A stretch of 64,000 nucleotides of DNA from Mangifera indica. Taxonomy: Eukaryota > Streptophyta > Magnoliopsida > Sapindales > Anacardiaceae. Position numbers and translations under genes: made by a program. Numbering within the stretch: the stretch's first letter is position 1; the number at the start of each line of letters is the position of its first letter. Below the pieces are notes generated by a model. It saw only the letters and a list, made by a program, of their open reading frames with translations. It did not search any database and was not told the DNA's origin. The stretch spans positions 3,815,228 through 3,879,227 of the forward strand of contig NC_058145.1 in assembly GCF_011075055.1 (NCBI RefSeq). Reading direction: 5' to 3'. Positions 1 to 11,409 of the stretch are shown here, one piece after another.

Positions 1-60
1 TCTACTGCCGAAGTCATTATGTCCACCTCCCATGTTATTAAATGCGTCACCTAAGCTCAT
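1..60 (-). CDS. Partial first exon of unknown gene (copy A)
   Basis: The minus strand reads ATG at 60-58, followed by MSLGDAFNNMGGGHNDFGSR up to the window edge. The same exon occurs in copy B at 15428-15557 with one residue changed (A6T). I do not recognise the protein. Conservation in two duplicates suggests a real coding exon or a shared relic. The rest of the gene lies outside the window. Confidence 0.35.
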   Translation of the reverse strand, partial: MSLGDAFNNMGGGHNDFGSR

Positions 61-117
61 TTAATGTTGTTGACCAAGCTTGATTTTCTTCTTTGGGTGG
101 AAAGCTGTCACACCCCT

Positions 118-503
118 AAGGTCAAGACCCAGAAGCAAGGGGAAGTGTGTGTGCAACAGGTAAAAACAAGTGCACATGTAGAGGCCATTTTAACCAAATG
201 CCCAAACAAAGCCAAGCTGAGGCGCACCTGCTGTGCCAAGCAACAAGAAATGTGCACAAAACCGAGATGGAGTGTGGAGTGCCAAAGAACAGACGCTTTT
301 CAAGTAATGCTCATTAGGTGCCAAACAATGGAGCTTGTATGGGACCTGGACTTTATATGTAAATACTAAATGTACAAATTGATGTTATACTATTTATATA
401 TAAGAGTAATATTATATGTACAAACAAATTATTCTTACTAACTTATTCATATAACCTGATGTGATAAGATATGAGTAAGTAATTTTGAAATAAGATAAAA
501 GTA
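118..503. other. 386-bp segment present in unit A only
   Basis: In unit B the sequence passes directly from the homologue of 117 to that of about 504. This block is therefore either an insertion in A or a deletion in B. It is richer in GC than its surroundings. A 101-codon open frame crosses it, but I recognise no domain and see no clear target duplication. Confidence 0.6.
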
Positions 504-2311
504 AACAATCACATAACCTGCTAATATGCAACTATCAGAGTTTGGTAACTGGTTTCACAAACATGTAGAGGTTCATAATTTTGTTGTTGGTCTCTCTTGG
601 GACCTTTGTGCTTCATAATTTTGTTGTTTGCTTCTTGTTGTTACATGTCCAATAAGGACTTTGGGTTATGATTTATCGGCTAATTTTGGATTTGTTAAAG
701 TGTTGGACATATATTTAGGTGTGCCTTACTGTATACTTATGTGTTGCTATCCTCCTTTCTTAGGATGAGCTCAGGTTGTCTGCCCTTGGGCTGGTGTTTC
801 AGGTGCAATATAAATATTTACTTACCAGAAAAAAAAACCATAATTTATGTAGATAAATTAGTACATATAATTTTATTCTATTTATAAATGAGTGGTGCTA
901 CATATATTGATTAATTAAGTAGATTGATGTGAGACAACTCTTTTATTGATATGCCAGTTTTTTATATTGATTAGCATTGATTGAGTTGTTTTTGTATACA
1001 AATTTATCTATTCATTTTATGTCACATCGGTTTGTATGTAGAGTTTAATAAAGAATTTGTGCTTAATATTATTCTTTTTTAACAAGTTATCATCTATATT
1101 TATATATGGTGTGTTTGGTTTAAGTCATTTTTTTAGAAACAAAAATAAAATATTTCAAAAAGATTGATTATTTAAAAAATTAGTAGGTGTAATTGGTATT
1201 ATGTTTAGTAAAATTGACATGTATTAATAATTAATTATTATATTTGGTTGGTAGAATTTTAAAAAAACTGAAATATTATTTTATTGAAATGTTTTTAATA
1301 TATTAAACTAAATAAAAAATCTGTAGATAGGAAAATAATAACAAATAAAAGGTTTGATAAGAGATGATAGAGCAAAATGGTAGTAAACCAGAAGGTTGGG
1401 TTGAATGAGTCTAACACTTGTTATCTTCCCATCTCAGTCACTATTGGTAATTTTACATCTTGATCAATACCAATAGCTTATCATCTCAAAATCACGAGCT
1501 TTTCATCTCACTCATACAATCTTTTAGATCCAAATGAAATCAACTATTTCTTATCCTGATCAAACCATTTTTCAAACATGATAAAATGATGAAATGAATT
1601 TTATCCTTATAGAGACACCTTATGGATTTTACCTTTATGAAATCTTCTAAATTTTCATGTCTTTCACAAATGATTTCAAAGTTTTTCACCAAAAGATTTT
1701 AGTGATCGATGGTAGTGTGGCGATAGAATGATAATTTTATTATAGAATATGAATATATTTGTCTTAATGATAATTTAAGGGTTACTTGTAATTTTAATAA
1801 TTTTGTCATAATAATTTAAAAATAATAAAATTATAATAAAATTAAAGTTACATTAATACTGCATTAATAACGAAGGTGAAAGCAAAAATAAAATTAATTT
1901 ATATATTATTTACCACGTTAATTTAATAATAAAAACATTAATAAAATCTTTAATTATTTGACGAATCAAATAAAGTAACACACGTTATGCCAAACTAAAC
2001 TCACTCTTAGCATTTATTAAGATGACCTTTTACCTACATTCATCAATTTATTTTATGACATAACAATATTTTATGAAAATATTTAAAAACAGAATTAAGA
2101 GATTAGGTTTTTCTTAGTCAAAATTCTTACATTTCTTCTTGATTACGCGCATCTTAGTTTCAAAACATGGACTAATTATTCTAATCTATTGAGTTCTTAT
2201 CCTAAACGATTAATCAATAACAAAGATATCTAGAATAACCATATGTAACCTAACTGAACCCTAGCGGCAGTACAATAAGTTGTCTCCTGACATAATCCAT
2301 CTTATTATGAA
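504..2311. other. AT-rich noncoding stretch before F-box 1
   Basis: No credible gene is seen. The part from about 900 to 2050 belongs to a dispersed family, with relatives at 16010-17160, 13490-15330 and 37550-38700. It is therefore the constant downstream flank (in F-box gene sense) of the amplified F-box unit. Confidence 0.6.
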
Positions 2312-2804
2312 GCAAATAGCAACAGGTCCCACGAAAATTCTTAGTGGGAAACCTCATTGATTTTTCTTCAGTTTAGTTAGAGGGAGTGCAGCACAAGACA
2401 ATTAAACAATTTTTAAAGGAAACCCTCTTCTGTTATTAAAATATACAAGAACTTGGTCAATTATAACATGCATGCCACAAAAAGAAGCAATTACTAAACC
2501 AATACGTTCTTTAATGTTAGAGGTAATTAATGAAAACGGTGAGTTTTATTTTCAAAATGCACCGATAAGGAAAGAAGTAACAAAAATTAGAATCCTCTTG
2601 CATTTTTGACTCCTCAAAAAATTGCTAAGGTTATAATGCCCTTTTCTCTCGACTGTAGTGAGGATTAAACACTCAACTTGCATCGGTTAAGGACAAGATA
2701 AGTGCTTAATTTTCGTTTCTTTTATAAGATTTGATCAGTGGTTGTGATTAATCTTGATAGCAAATGTCAGACATGTTTTTTTGATCTATAAGTATCTTGT
2801 AAAT

Positions 2805-2999
2805 TCATATCTTGAAATATTGAATATAGAGAAGAAATTTCAAATTTTTTCTTTGATTTCCGGTTCTTGGTAGTTTACTTTCATTTGTAACTGAATTTAT
2901 ATATGAGCGGTAAACTGACTTGGCTTGAAGCGAACCAACCATGAAATGATCAACAAGAAGAAATGAATTGTAAAATTCAAATTGAATGTAGTAATTCAT
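2805..2999 (-). other. Small ORF in the 3' flank of F-box 1
   Basis: This 64-codon ATG frame lies about 170 bp past the F-box stop codon, on the same strand. An identical frame sits at 17919-18113 and a diverged relative at 39463-39684. The stretch ESKLPR.GNQRK is kept between them, but indels change the middle. It could be part of the 3' UTR, a fragment of an old exon or a chance frame. No domain is recognised. Confidence 0.2.
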
Positions 3000-3170
3000 A
3001 ATGAGTAAGACTACGTTTATTAATAATGAATTCTAATTTGTATATACAAATAAGTATTCATCATCAGTCATTATAGTTTTACCAATTCATATTGTACATC
3101 TTATAATAACATACACTTGTTGAGATCAAAAGAAGAAAAGAATAAAAAAACCTATATTGAAAATTACTCT

Positions 3171-4385
3171 TCAAACGGAGGCAAGACTTTCTTGGTACTG
3201 AAACGCAGAAGTACCCACAAAATCTAAATCGGTCACTTGTTCATTTCCATTTTCACTTCCACCTTGATGTTCAGAATCACTTGAAGCAAAATCATGGATC
3301 TTCTTGAAACTCTTGTCCTTGAAATTGTAACGTATTATCTTTCCAGGTAAATGCACCACCAAATATGAATCGTCATCGTTTTCTTCCCTTACAACACATA
3401 ATGTCGAGAATAGATAGTAATCCAAGTCCGTCTGCAAGTTCTTGATCATCTCAGGATAAGATGTTACAATTTGACTAAGATCAACCTGATACTTCACAAC
3501 CCACCTGCAGAAATCTTCTCTTTTCTCCATTTCGTAGATGTTGAATATAGTGTTGAAAGGGCTGTAAATTTCAATAAGATGCAAATGGCCTCGAGATGCT
3601 CCTAAATACCAGCTCCACTTCTCACCCAATTCACTAACATTTGGAGGCATTGGTATTTCTCGGACTTCCTCTTTATCCAAGTCAAAATATATAGATGGGC
3701 TCCAAGATTTGCACCAGTAGATGGCATTGTTCCAGAAAACACCCTCCATGAAAAATGGACTATTTGGATAATTGAAAGAGGAATTGCATACTCTCCAGGT
3801 CCTGGTTTGGGATGAGAAAATCTCTATCTGAATTGAACTTTCAGAATTAAAACAATCTTTCACACAAACCACTTTGTAGTGAGGTGATTTTGAAGGATCA
3901 AATGCTAAGACAACATCGCGATACAGTGCCCCGTTGTCATTAGCAATAGGAGGAAGCATAGTGTATTTGTTTGTGGCTGGGTTGTACACAAAATAGTCGG
4001 GGCGGCGAGCATTTTCTTGCAAAGAACTGCACAATAACAGGCCATTGCAGGATTGTTTGACGTGAATCCGAGATGGGATATTTTCGAAGGTGAGAGATTT
4101 AAAGGGGGCAGGAGAAGGATTGGAGCCTAGATTGATGAACTTATATTCTTGACTGTTGTTGCGGGACATAAGGAGGCCACTGATGGGTTTGGGGAGACGG
4201 TTGAGACGGAAGGAGAAGTTGGGACTGGTGATGATGGACAGCCAGTTTTTGGAAACGGATTTGAAACTGAGCAAAGATTTGACGGGGAGGCAAACGAGTA
4301 TTTCAGTTAAAAGATCTTCATTGTTTGCAATGATTTCTGCAGACAGTGAAGGCTGGTAATGGGAATAAGAAGATAAGGCCGCCAT
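3171..4385 (-). CDS. F-box protein, copy 1
   Basis: This encodes a 404-aa F-box protein, expected to bind SKP1 and select targets for an SCF-type E3 ubiquitin ligase. Residues 21-60 form the F-box (EDLLTEIL, LPVKSLL, VSKNW). Residues about 107-330 resemble a plant F-box-associated domain, with the landmarks CNGLLLC (113-119) and YNPATNK (134-140). A short acidic, Ser-rich tail follows. The gene has no intron. I start at the ATG at 4385: it has G at -3 and G at +4, and the open frame further upstream has no ATG, only a TTG at 4502, and runs across the TATA box. It is identical to copy 2. The architecture is like At5g07610-type plant F-box proteins; the substrate is unknown. Confidence 0.9.
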   Translation of the reverse strand: MAALSSYSHYQPSLSAEIIANNEDLLTEILVCLPVKSLLSFKSVSKNWLSIITSPNFSFRLNRLPKPISGLLMSRNNSQEYKFINLGSNPSPAPFKSLTFENIPSRIHVKQSCNGLLLCSSLQENARRPDYFVYNPATNKYTMLPPIANDNGALYRDVVLAFDPSKSPHYKVVCVKDCFNSESSIQIEIFSSQTRTWRVCNSSFNYPNSPFFMEGVFWNNAIYWCKSWSPSIYFDLDKEEVREIPMPPNVSELGEKWSWYLGASRGHLHLIEIYSPFNTIFNIYEMEKREDFCRWVVKYQVDLSQIVTSYPEMIKNLQTDLDYYLFSTLCVVREENDDDSYLVVHLPGKIIRYNFKDKSFKKIHDFASSDSEHQGGSENGNEQVTDLDFVGTSAFQYQESLASV

Positions 4386-4467
4386 AGCTATAGTTTTCTC
4401 TGAGTTTAGAAGAGCTTGAATGGGTTGATATTTCTGCTTGGTTTGGTTACAAAGACATGGAAAGATG

Positions 4468-4475
4468 CTTATATA
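4468..4475 (-). promoter_or_regulatory. TATA box of F-box 1
   Basis: TATATAAG on the minus strand lies about 85 bp upstream of the ATG, which predicts a 5' UTR of about 55-60 nt. The same box at the same distance occurs in copies 2 and 3. Confidence 0.65.
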
Positions 4476-4899
4476 GCTGAATAAGAAGCTTGGTGGAAGC
4501 AAGCTAGTTAATAATTTTTCGAAATCTCAGTAGTTGAATTCGATGCTTCCCATAAGATTCCTGATAGTTAAAGATTGACCAGGTCTATTCAATGCCTTGG
4601 CAAGTTGTTTTTAGTGCAATCCTTTTACGACCAATCCTGGTCAACCACTATTAATTATTGGGAGGACAGAATCAAGATAATTTGTCAGAAATATTTTAAT
4701 CGACTTTAATGTTAACATGTGAAGTACAGAAATTTATCAGAGTTAAAATCCGAATCCGCGTGCGTGCCGCGGTTTGATTTGAATAGTTCATAGTAATTAA
4801 TCCAAATTCGCCGATGACTCGCTGAAAATAGAACACTTCGAACAGCCTTTGATCAACTACTCTGTTTGTCCATAGCTAAAACAAGCTACAATCTTTCTA

Positions 4900-5635
4900 A
4901 GCCAAAAGTCTTATTCTCACCTAAAATTTAGTGTAAACCCAAAATTTATATTTGTTAATTTTAAAAAATTTAAATATCTTTTTATTTGTTAAAATTTATT
5001 ATTATTATTAAAAATAAAATTATCATTTAATAAAAATATTTAAAAAATTATAAATTCATCATATATTTCTCTCGTAAATTTAAAAACTAACAATTTTTTC
5101 ACTTAAAATTTAAAAAATGATTATTTCCTCTTATAGTTTGTATTTCCTCCATTGCAACTCCTCCGGTAATCAGAGTCAGCCAACCTCAATCATCAACGCT
5201 CCTCACTCTCCGGAACGATGACGAATCATTGAATAACCATCGGCCCACCAAATGAATCTGTGCATAGCACCAACACGCGTCGATGAATCGTTGGCCAACT
5301 TTCAATTGATCAATGATTCGTCATCATTCGAGAGATAGAAGGAAAGAGGTTGGCCAACTCTTGTCACCAGAGAAATGGCAAGGGAGAAAATGCAAACCCT
5401 AAAGGGTAAATAGTCATTTTCAAACTTTGGGTAGGGAAAAATTATTAGTTTTTAAATCTAAGGTAAGAAATATGATGAACTTATAAGTTTTTTTATATAG
5501 TTTTGTTAAATGACAATTTTACTCTTAATAATAACAATAAAATTTAATAAACAAATAGGTATATAGATTTTCAAAAATTAGTGAATATGAGTTTGGGTTC
5601 GCGCTAATCCATATGTGGGAATAAGTCTTTTGGCC
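4900..5635. mobile_element. Foldback MULE-like MITE (unit A)
   Basis: This 736-bp element starts AGCCAAAAG and ends CTTTTGGCC. Its two arms are inverted copies of each other over roughly 300 bp. It is flanked by the 9-bp direct repeat ATCTTTCTA (4891-4899 and 5636-5644), the length typical of Mutator-like transposition. It has no coding capacity, so it would depend on a transposase made elsewhere. Relatives lie at 20014, 33600, 34728 and 41292, with fragments at 10171 and 45611. Confidence 0.85.
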
Positions 5636-5644
5636 ATCTTTCTA

Positions 5645-6861
5645 TAGCATTCCCTTGAATACACTGCACCACAATACCAACAACACTGGCGCATTTTTTC
5701 TAGGAGGATCCCTCTCTAATACCTTTTTTAGATGTATCGCCATCAACTCTAGTTTGAAATAAACCATTCTATTTGCTTGAACCACCATTGCGACCTTTAC
5801 CATACCATGCATAATTTTCTTGCTTCATTTGTACCGAGCATTGTGGTACTCAAGTAGGCAATGATAATTTTGTTGACATGGTTGATTAGGCAATGATAGC
5901 TAGAGTTGACAATTCTCCACATGCCTGTTAATTCAATACAACACCATATAAAAAATACTGGATTAGAGTTGAGTTTTTTTACATAAAATTTATTTTGGAT
6001 CAACTCAACATGACTCAAAATTAAATTTGATAGTGTTAGGGTTCACACGAAAGTAACCCAATATGATCCGAATCGATCAAATATTTTGAAAAAAAATTAC
6101 TTTAATAGAATTTGTTAAAGATAGATTATAAAAATGTTAAAAGACAACATCAACAGTAATTGAAATTTTTATGGATTATATATAGTTGTATCTTTATACA
6201 ATTATAATTACTCATATTATTATTTATTTTTTTAAATATTTATTTTATTATTAAATAGTAAGGATTTGATTCAGTTAGATTATAAACGTCTTTTAAAGTT
6301 CGTACTCATATTATAATTATATGTTGTATCTTTCAGAATTTGAAATTTTTACCGATTGTATATAATTGTATCTTTGTATAGTTATTATTACTCATATTAT
6401 TTTTTATTTTTTAAATATTTTATTATATTATTAAGTAATAAGAATTTAATTTGGTTAGTCAGATTATTAACATGTTTTAAAAGTCTTAATATAAAAATTT
6501 TTAAACCATTTGTCAATAAAACAAAATATTATATTGTGCGTTTTATTAATAGTATGTTGGGATAATTTGATGAAGAATTAAAATAATAAAAACACTTTAG
6601 CAAGTAAAAATAATAGATAATTTTGGATTAATTTGGGTTGGGTTAAGTCAACTTAAATGTTAAAAAGTTAGGTTAGGGTTATAAAATTTTGACATGGTTT
6701 TAATTCAGATCTGATTATAGTTGAATATTTCTAATACAAAACTCAAACTAACATGACACGAAGACAACTCTATAACAAGAACTGTTACGTCTAATGATAG
6801 CTAAGGTGGTTCAAGTAAACAAAGTAGTTTATAATGGATCTTCATAATTGGTTGTAAACCC
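5645..6861. other. AT-rich noncoding stretch
   Basis: Short open frames here are interrupted and rich in Ile, Tyr and Phe, as expected from AT-rich noncoding DNA. The stretch from about 6175 to 6470 contains two copies of a roughly 170-bp tandem repeat (TTGAAATTTTTA followed by a T/A-rich run). No gene is supported. Confidence 0.5.
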
Positions 6862-7517
6862 TCACAGAAATGTCAATAGTGATTGCCTTTTAAGAAGTCT
6901 CGTTGTAAAATGAGACGGTGTAGTACGCCGCTCGTCATATTCAACTACGAACTTATCGCCTTGAGATAGACTGAGGAAATCAACCCCCATCTTAAAATGT
7001 ACACGGTCAAGAAAGTATTCATCGTTAAATGCCCCGTCAAACATTTTCCATTTAATGGGAGTTACTTCCAACTGATTCCTCAAAAGGCATGCATGAAGTA
7101 GCCTTCTACCAATATCCGGTTTCACCCTAAAGTATAAATGTAGTTAAATCAACCTTTTGATTATCATGACTTCATACTTGTTATTATCTTTTGTATTTGT
7201 TTCAACCAAGCTTTAACTACCATAAGATCTTTAGTCCATTGGAAGACTAGAGGTCCCAACTTCTTAAATTAATTGCTCCATAGTTGCACGATTTGCATTA
7301 ATATCTTGTTTCTCATTCCTTCTGCTCTGCCTTGGAAGAACTCTATCATCTGGTATCTGCTCAAAAACTCGAGTTTAATTTTCAGGAATCTATTCATTAC
7401 TTATAATATTGGGTTGTTTTCTTGAGCAATTTGACAAAGGGTAACATTGTCATTGTCTCGATTAACATCTCTTGAAGTTGAGGGTTTTTGCCTTGTAGAA
7501 GATTTACTTGGCAACAT
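6862..7517 (-). pseudogene. Ty3/gypsy gag-like relic (unit A)
   Basis: From an ATG at 7517 the frame reads a short basic N terminus and then meets a stop after about 38 codons. Further on, 7125-6862 encodes 87 codons resembling the conserved core of plant retrotransposon gag: W.MF..AFND.YF followed by DFLSLSQGDKFVVEY. The two parts lie in a degraded frame, and no protease or polymerase follows. The unit B copy (21965-22620) has the same breaks and four substitutions in the core. It is a nonfunctional fragment. Confidence 0.55.
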
Positions 7518-7520
7518 CTT

Positions 7521-8706
7521 AGGAGAGAAAAAATGACAAACATTAGTAAAACATATACAAAAGAAAATATGAAGTCTAAGTTATTTATCAGCGAACATAG
7601 GCATGACCCTAATTATCACTTGATCAGAATGCTAAATCCAGTTATTGTATCCCTAATTTGAAACATTTTACGAGTCTGTAAAATCACTAACCTATAGCTC
7701 ATATGATAATCGTAATGCCTTGAAACCATTATACAACAAGCATACAGTAGGATTGCACAAAAGGTTCCATGATTGCAAAAGTTCTAATCTCAATGCAATA
7801 TAAGAATAAAACGTCCTCAAAAGAAAATACATAATTAAACAAATACTAAATCTTTTAAGGCAATCTCAATAGTTGACCATTTATTTTTTTTCTTTGTTCC
7901 CAAAAGCTAAACAATATCTCACTTTTTTATGTCAAACTTTAATCTACAAAAAATTTAATGACGAGGGGTGCCATCAACTTAGTAAGCACAAATTATATGT
8001 GACATGCGTGTAAAAATATTTAATTAAGATACTCACTAGGAAATCAAACAATGAGAGGTACTTAAAAATATAAAACAATGTATAAATATTGAACTATTGC
8101 ATAACTTTTCATATATCAAATTTTAAGCACAACACTTATCTTATATCTTATGTCACGTCATATCACGTATACTCCTTGTGCCCAGCTAGAATTTTAGCTC
8201 ATATGTCATCTAGACTCTTGATGACCTGACTAAAATTTTAAAACCATATCACATATACTTTCAATGACTCAACTAGATAATAAAAAATGTGCACAATCTA
8301 CAAATAATTCAGTTGAACCAAATTTATAATTTCAGAGCTCAAAGTAAATATTTAAAGATCACAAACAATGAGACAAATATTATATTTTCCAAATTGTAAA
8401 TGAACATAAGTTTCCTTTTAAAAGTATTTCACAAACAATTCTCCTTTAATCATTACAAATAATATATTTAAAAACCAAGGTTCAAGTGTGTGTGTGTGTG
8501 TGTTTAAAATGTTAAGTTTGAAGAAATATTTTATAACATATGAAAATAAAATTTTTAGATTTGGTTACTATTTTTTGAACATATATAGGAATTACATTAA
8601 AATATATATATGTATTTAAAACAAATAGTTTTTACTTACCTTGATTAAGAGTAAAGGTCAAAACAAACTCTTACATGTCTAAACTATCACGCAAAAAATT
8701 GCTCAA
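7521..8706. other. AT-rich noncoding stretch
   Basis: No gene is seen. It contains a short GT microsatellite at about 8487-8503, which is also present in unit B, and is otherwise simple AT-rich sequence. Confidence 0.5.
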
Positions 8707-9148
8707 TATTAGAAATTTTTTATGTGAGCTAACATTAATTATGTTTTGATTTTATAAAACTAGATAATTGAATACTCTACTATCAGTTTACAAATGGACT
8801 TAAGTGATCAATAAAGATAAACTTATACATTTAAAGGTTATTGGTTTTGGTGGACGGTTTAGTGTGAGTCTTTAAGTTATTGGACCTTTAATGGGAGGGT
8901 TTAAGTAATTTCTTATATAAATTGGCTAGGCCCCACACCAAAACCTAATTTTGATATACATTTTACCCATCTAAAGTCATCATAGGGAGATTTTTAGAGT
9001 AAAAGATTTGTCATAACATGTTTTTAGTTTTTAGGTGATTTCTACAACTATTCGAATTTAAAGACATGGCACAAACAAGTTTTTCTACATTCATAATTTC
9101 AATTTTGTATTTTGATTAAATATATAATTCGATATTCTATATATTATT
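8707..9148 (+). mobile_element. Copia LTR (unit A copy)
   Basis: This 442-bp segment matches 23830-24271 and, more distantly, 31802-32244. The third copy follows a purine-rich tract, as a 3' LTR would. I read it as the 5' LTR of the copia element, copied when unit A/B duplicated. The outer TG and CA ends have decayed. Confidence 0.55.
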
Positions 9149-9615
9149 CGTAATAGTACATGTTGGTAATAGCATCATCGAAGTCAGTGTCAATGTGATC
9201 AGTGAGATGACGTCGATGATTTCTCGCCATGTATGGAGTGGAGTTTGTGATTGGAGATGGTGGTGGGGGCCATCAAGTTTAGGTAGGTTGTCCTTGGTTG
9301 TTGATGCATTTTCGTGACAAAATTCTATCATCAGCGTCTACTGTGATACTAGAAAAGTGACAAGAAATTGATTTAACGCTATTGGGGATAAAACTGGTGG
9401 TAAGACATGGCAAAATTCAGTGTCGACGAATTTGGAATCGATGGCTAGGGTTTCTGGAATTATAGTTCAAAGTTAGGTTTTCCCAACTTGATTCCCTAAC
9501 TCATACGGTTGAATTACCTAGAGACTAAGTCTGGTCAATCCAAGTTGTTTGACTTGTGTAACAGATGGGTTTACTCTACCCATCTGAATTGTGTTCAAAT
9601 GATGCACGTAAAGTT
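9149..9615 (+). mobile_element. Copia 5' leader fragment (unit A copy)
   Basis: This is homologous to 24272-24737, the stretch directly after the copia 5' LTR. TTGGTAATAGCATCA near the LTR end could be a decayed initiator-Met primer-binding site, but the match is poor. Homology with unit B stops at GCACGTAAAGTT, which marks the duplication edge. Confidence 0.45.
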
Positions 9616-10078
9616 TCTACGTACGAGAAGGTGTGCAACGTGTACGCGCATATATAATTAATGCATCATTATATAATTAAACATTATTTTATTTTTAATT
9701 TAAAATGACGTATATATAATTTTTAATTGTATTATATATACCGTAAACATTTATAGAAATAATTACATAAATATGAAACATAAGTCAGATCATCTTATTG
9801 AGGCTGAATTGATTTTATTAAACATGTGAAGTTAGTGATTAACTTATAATCATTGCACTAAGTTAAAAATTTAATTTTGAAATATTTAAAAAGAAGATTT
9901 GAAGTCTTACTCTTACGCTTAGATACTCTCTTCTTTGTCACTCAAACTACTCTCAAAGATTATTTTGTTGATTTAAAAAAAAAGCAATTGTTATTATTAT
10001 TATTAGTCTATAATATACTAGGAATATATAAAATAAAGAGTAATATTATGTATCCACTTCGAATATAAAAATGGATAT

Positions 10079-10084
<6 letters not shown>

Positions 10085-10169
<85 letters not shown>
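10085..10169. repeat. (AT)n microsatellite, about 42 units
   Basis: Uninterrupted AT dinucleotides run for about 85 bp. The run ends directly at a truncated foldback MITE, whose left half is missing. The Tyr-Ile open frame across it is an artefact of the repeat. Confidence 0.95.
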
Positions 10170-10170
<1 letters not shown>

Positions 10171-10171
<1 letters not shown>

Positions 10172-10348
10172 CGTCATCCTTTCCAGATCACCGGAGAAAG
10201 TGGCCAGAGGGGAAGAAAAAAATTCAAAGGTTTTGGGGCAGGGGGGGGGGGGGGAATGTGATTTTTTAAAGTTTAAAAACTTTTGGAGGGGTGAAATATT
10301 AGTTTTTAAAATTTAGGAGAGAAAAATGTGGGAAATAGTCCTTTGGCC
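10171..10348. mobile_element. Truncated foldback MITE, right half
   Basis: The last bases, GTCCTTTGGCC, and the preceding GTTTTTAAAATTTAGGAG match the right arm of the MITE family at 4900 and 34728. The left arm is absent and the AT repeat takes its place. A 14-G run lies at 10241-10254. Confidence 0.6.
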
Positions 10349-10915
10349 ATGAAGAAATCCATGAGTGTCGAATATTATGACATGACTTTTGGGATGTGGA
10401 GATATGGGCATATGTGGCTTAAATTGTAATGAAAAGGGCTTAAATGTAATTGACTGTTGTTGGGGCCTATGTGGCATTTATAGTAGGGTGAAATAGTCAT
10501 TTTGATGTTCAGATATTTTATCAACCCTTGGTATAAAAACCAAGGTTATTCAGTCAAATAGAAATCAAGAGAATTCTGCTCTACCATTCATCTTCTTATT
10601 TTATGCTAGGGTTTTCTATACATAGAGAAAACTATCAGGTTTTCTTCGATCTTGAGTGAGTTTCTATGAGTATTGTGGTTGTGTATCAGTGTTGCTCTAT
10701 ATCAAAGTGATTGCGGTCACATTTCTTGTATGAATTGAAGTTTGTTTGTATTGTAAATCGAATGTCTACTTACTATAACAGATTTGATTAGAAGATCTCC
10801 TTTGTTTTGGATGTAGGGTTTCAATTGAGAAACCCCAACCAAATAAATGTTCAGTTGCATTATTTTACATTCTGGATATTTTCTTTCATATTATTTGTTA
10901 CTAAAATCTGATTGT
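10349..10915 (+). promoter_or_regulatory. LTR-like or promoter-like sequence
   Basis: A good TATA box (TATAAAAACC) lies at about 10531 and is followed by less AT-rich, leader-like sequence. This resembles the U3-R-U5 order of a plant LTR, but I found no second copy in the window and no clear TG/CA ends. It could equally be a decayed host promoter. Confidence 0.3.
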
Positions 10916-11106
10916 ATGGATCCTTATACAAGAGAGAATTGGAAAGTGTTTTTCACAAGGTAGTAGACCACACATTGCCAATACAAGACAAGAAGATCTG
11001 TCAATTTCTACATATTATGCTAAGACAAGGGGCCTTTAGGAGAGATGGGAAGCTTAATTTGCTAAACCTCACAAGACAAGATGTGGAGGTTGCACTTGTG
11101 GAGTAA
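10912..11106 (+). other. Unassigned 64-codon open frame
   Basis: This frame follows the promoter-like stretch and has a more protein-like composition (charged, with few Ile/Tyr runs) than most frames here. Its length is short, no domain is recognised and the frame closes at TAA. It could be a fragment of a retroelement leader or gag. Confidence 0.2.
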
Positions 11107-11409
11107 CGATCAAGGAGAGTGAAGAAGAGAAAATACATCAGTTTCTTAGGGAGTTAAAAACAAGAACATAGATTTAAGAATCAAAAAGTGTCTCACCATG
11201 GTGTCTGCATCAACAATAATTCTTTCATTCAAGAAAGCCACTTCAAATTTAAACATGCAGTAGAAATATAATCACCAAGTTTTTCAGCACATTTGGAAGC
11301 GTTTAGAAACAATTATGACTGTGTTATTACTATAATTATAAGCTTATATATAAAATTAAAAACAAAAATTAATATTTGCAAAATTGTGGAAAAGATAAAC
11401 ATTATCGAA

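Larger units (their letters stand above)
2312..4894. repeat. Homogenised block shared with 17426-20008
   Basis: Comparing the two copies line by line I found no difference from just after the indel near 2310 to the T/C difference at 4895. This includes the F-box gene, its promoter and about 850 bp of 3' flank. Sequence on both sides differs by a few percent. The pattern suggests recent gene conversion or unequal exchange. Collapse or copy error in the assembly is the main alternative. Confidence 0.8.
1..9615. repeat. Direct duplication, unit A
   Basis: Position 1 aligns with 15498, and the match runs to about 9615 / 24737, where the two copies part inside copia leader sequence. The unit holds the orphan exon, F-box 1, a foldback MITE, a gag relic and a copia LTR with leader. 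Outside 2312-4894 the copies differ by a few percent, with small indels. The left limit is not visible because the match already covers the window start. Confidence 0.9.

Noticed and set aside
64..369. 101-codon plus-strand frame
   Set aside because: It lies mostly in the A-only segment, is not preserved in unit B and shows no domain.
4156..4359. Plus-strand frames antisense to the F-box genes (also near 19270 and 40756-41062)
   Set aside because: They are shadows of the F-box coding strand; their conservation follows from the gene.
4386..4502. Upstream extension of the F-box 1 frame by 39 codons (also in copies 2 and 3)
   Set aside because: The frame begins at TTG, has no ATG before 4385, and overlaps the conserved TATA box. 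It is promoter and 5' UTR sequence.
10071..10316. 81-codon frame rich in Tyr-Ile repeats
   Set aside because: It is the translation of the AT microsatellite and a MITE fragment.
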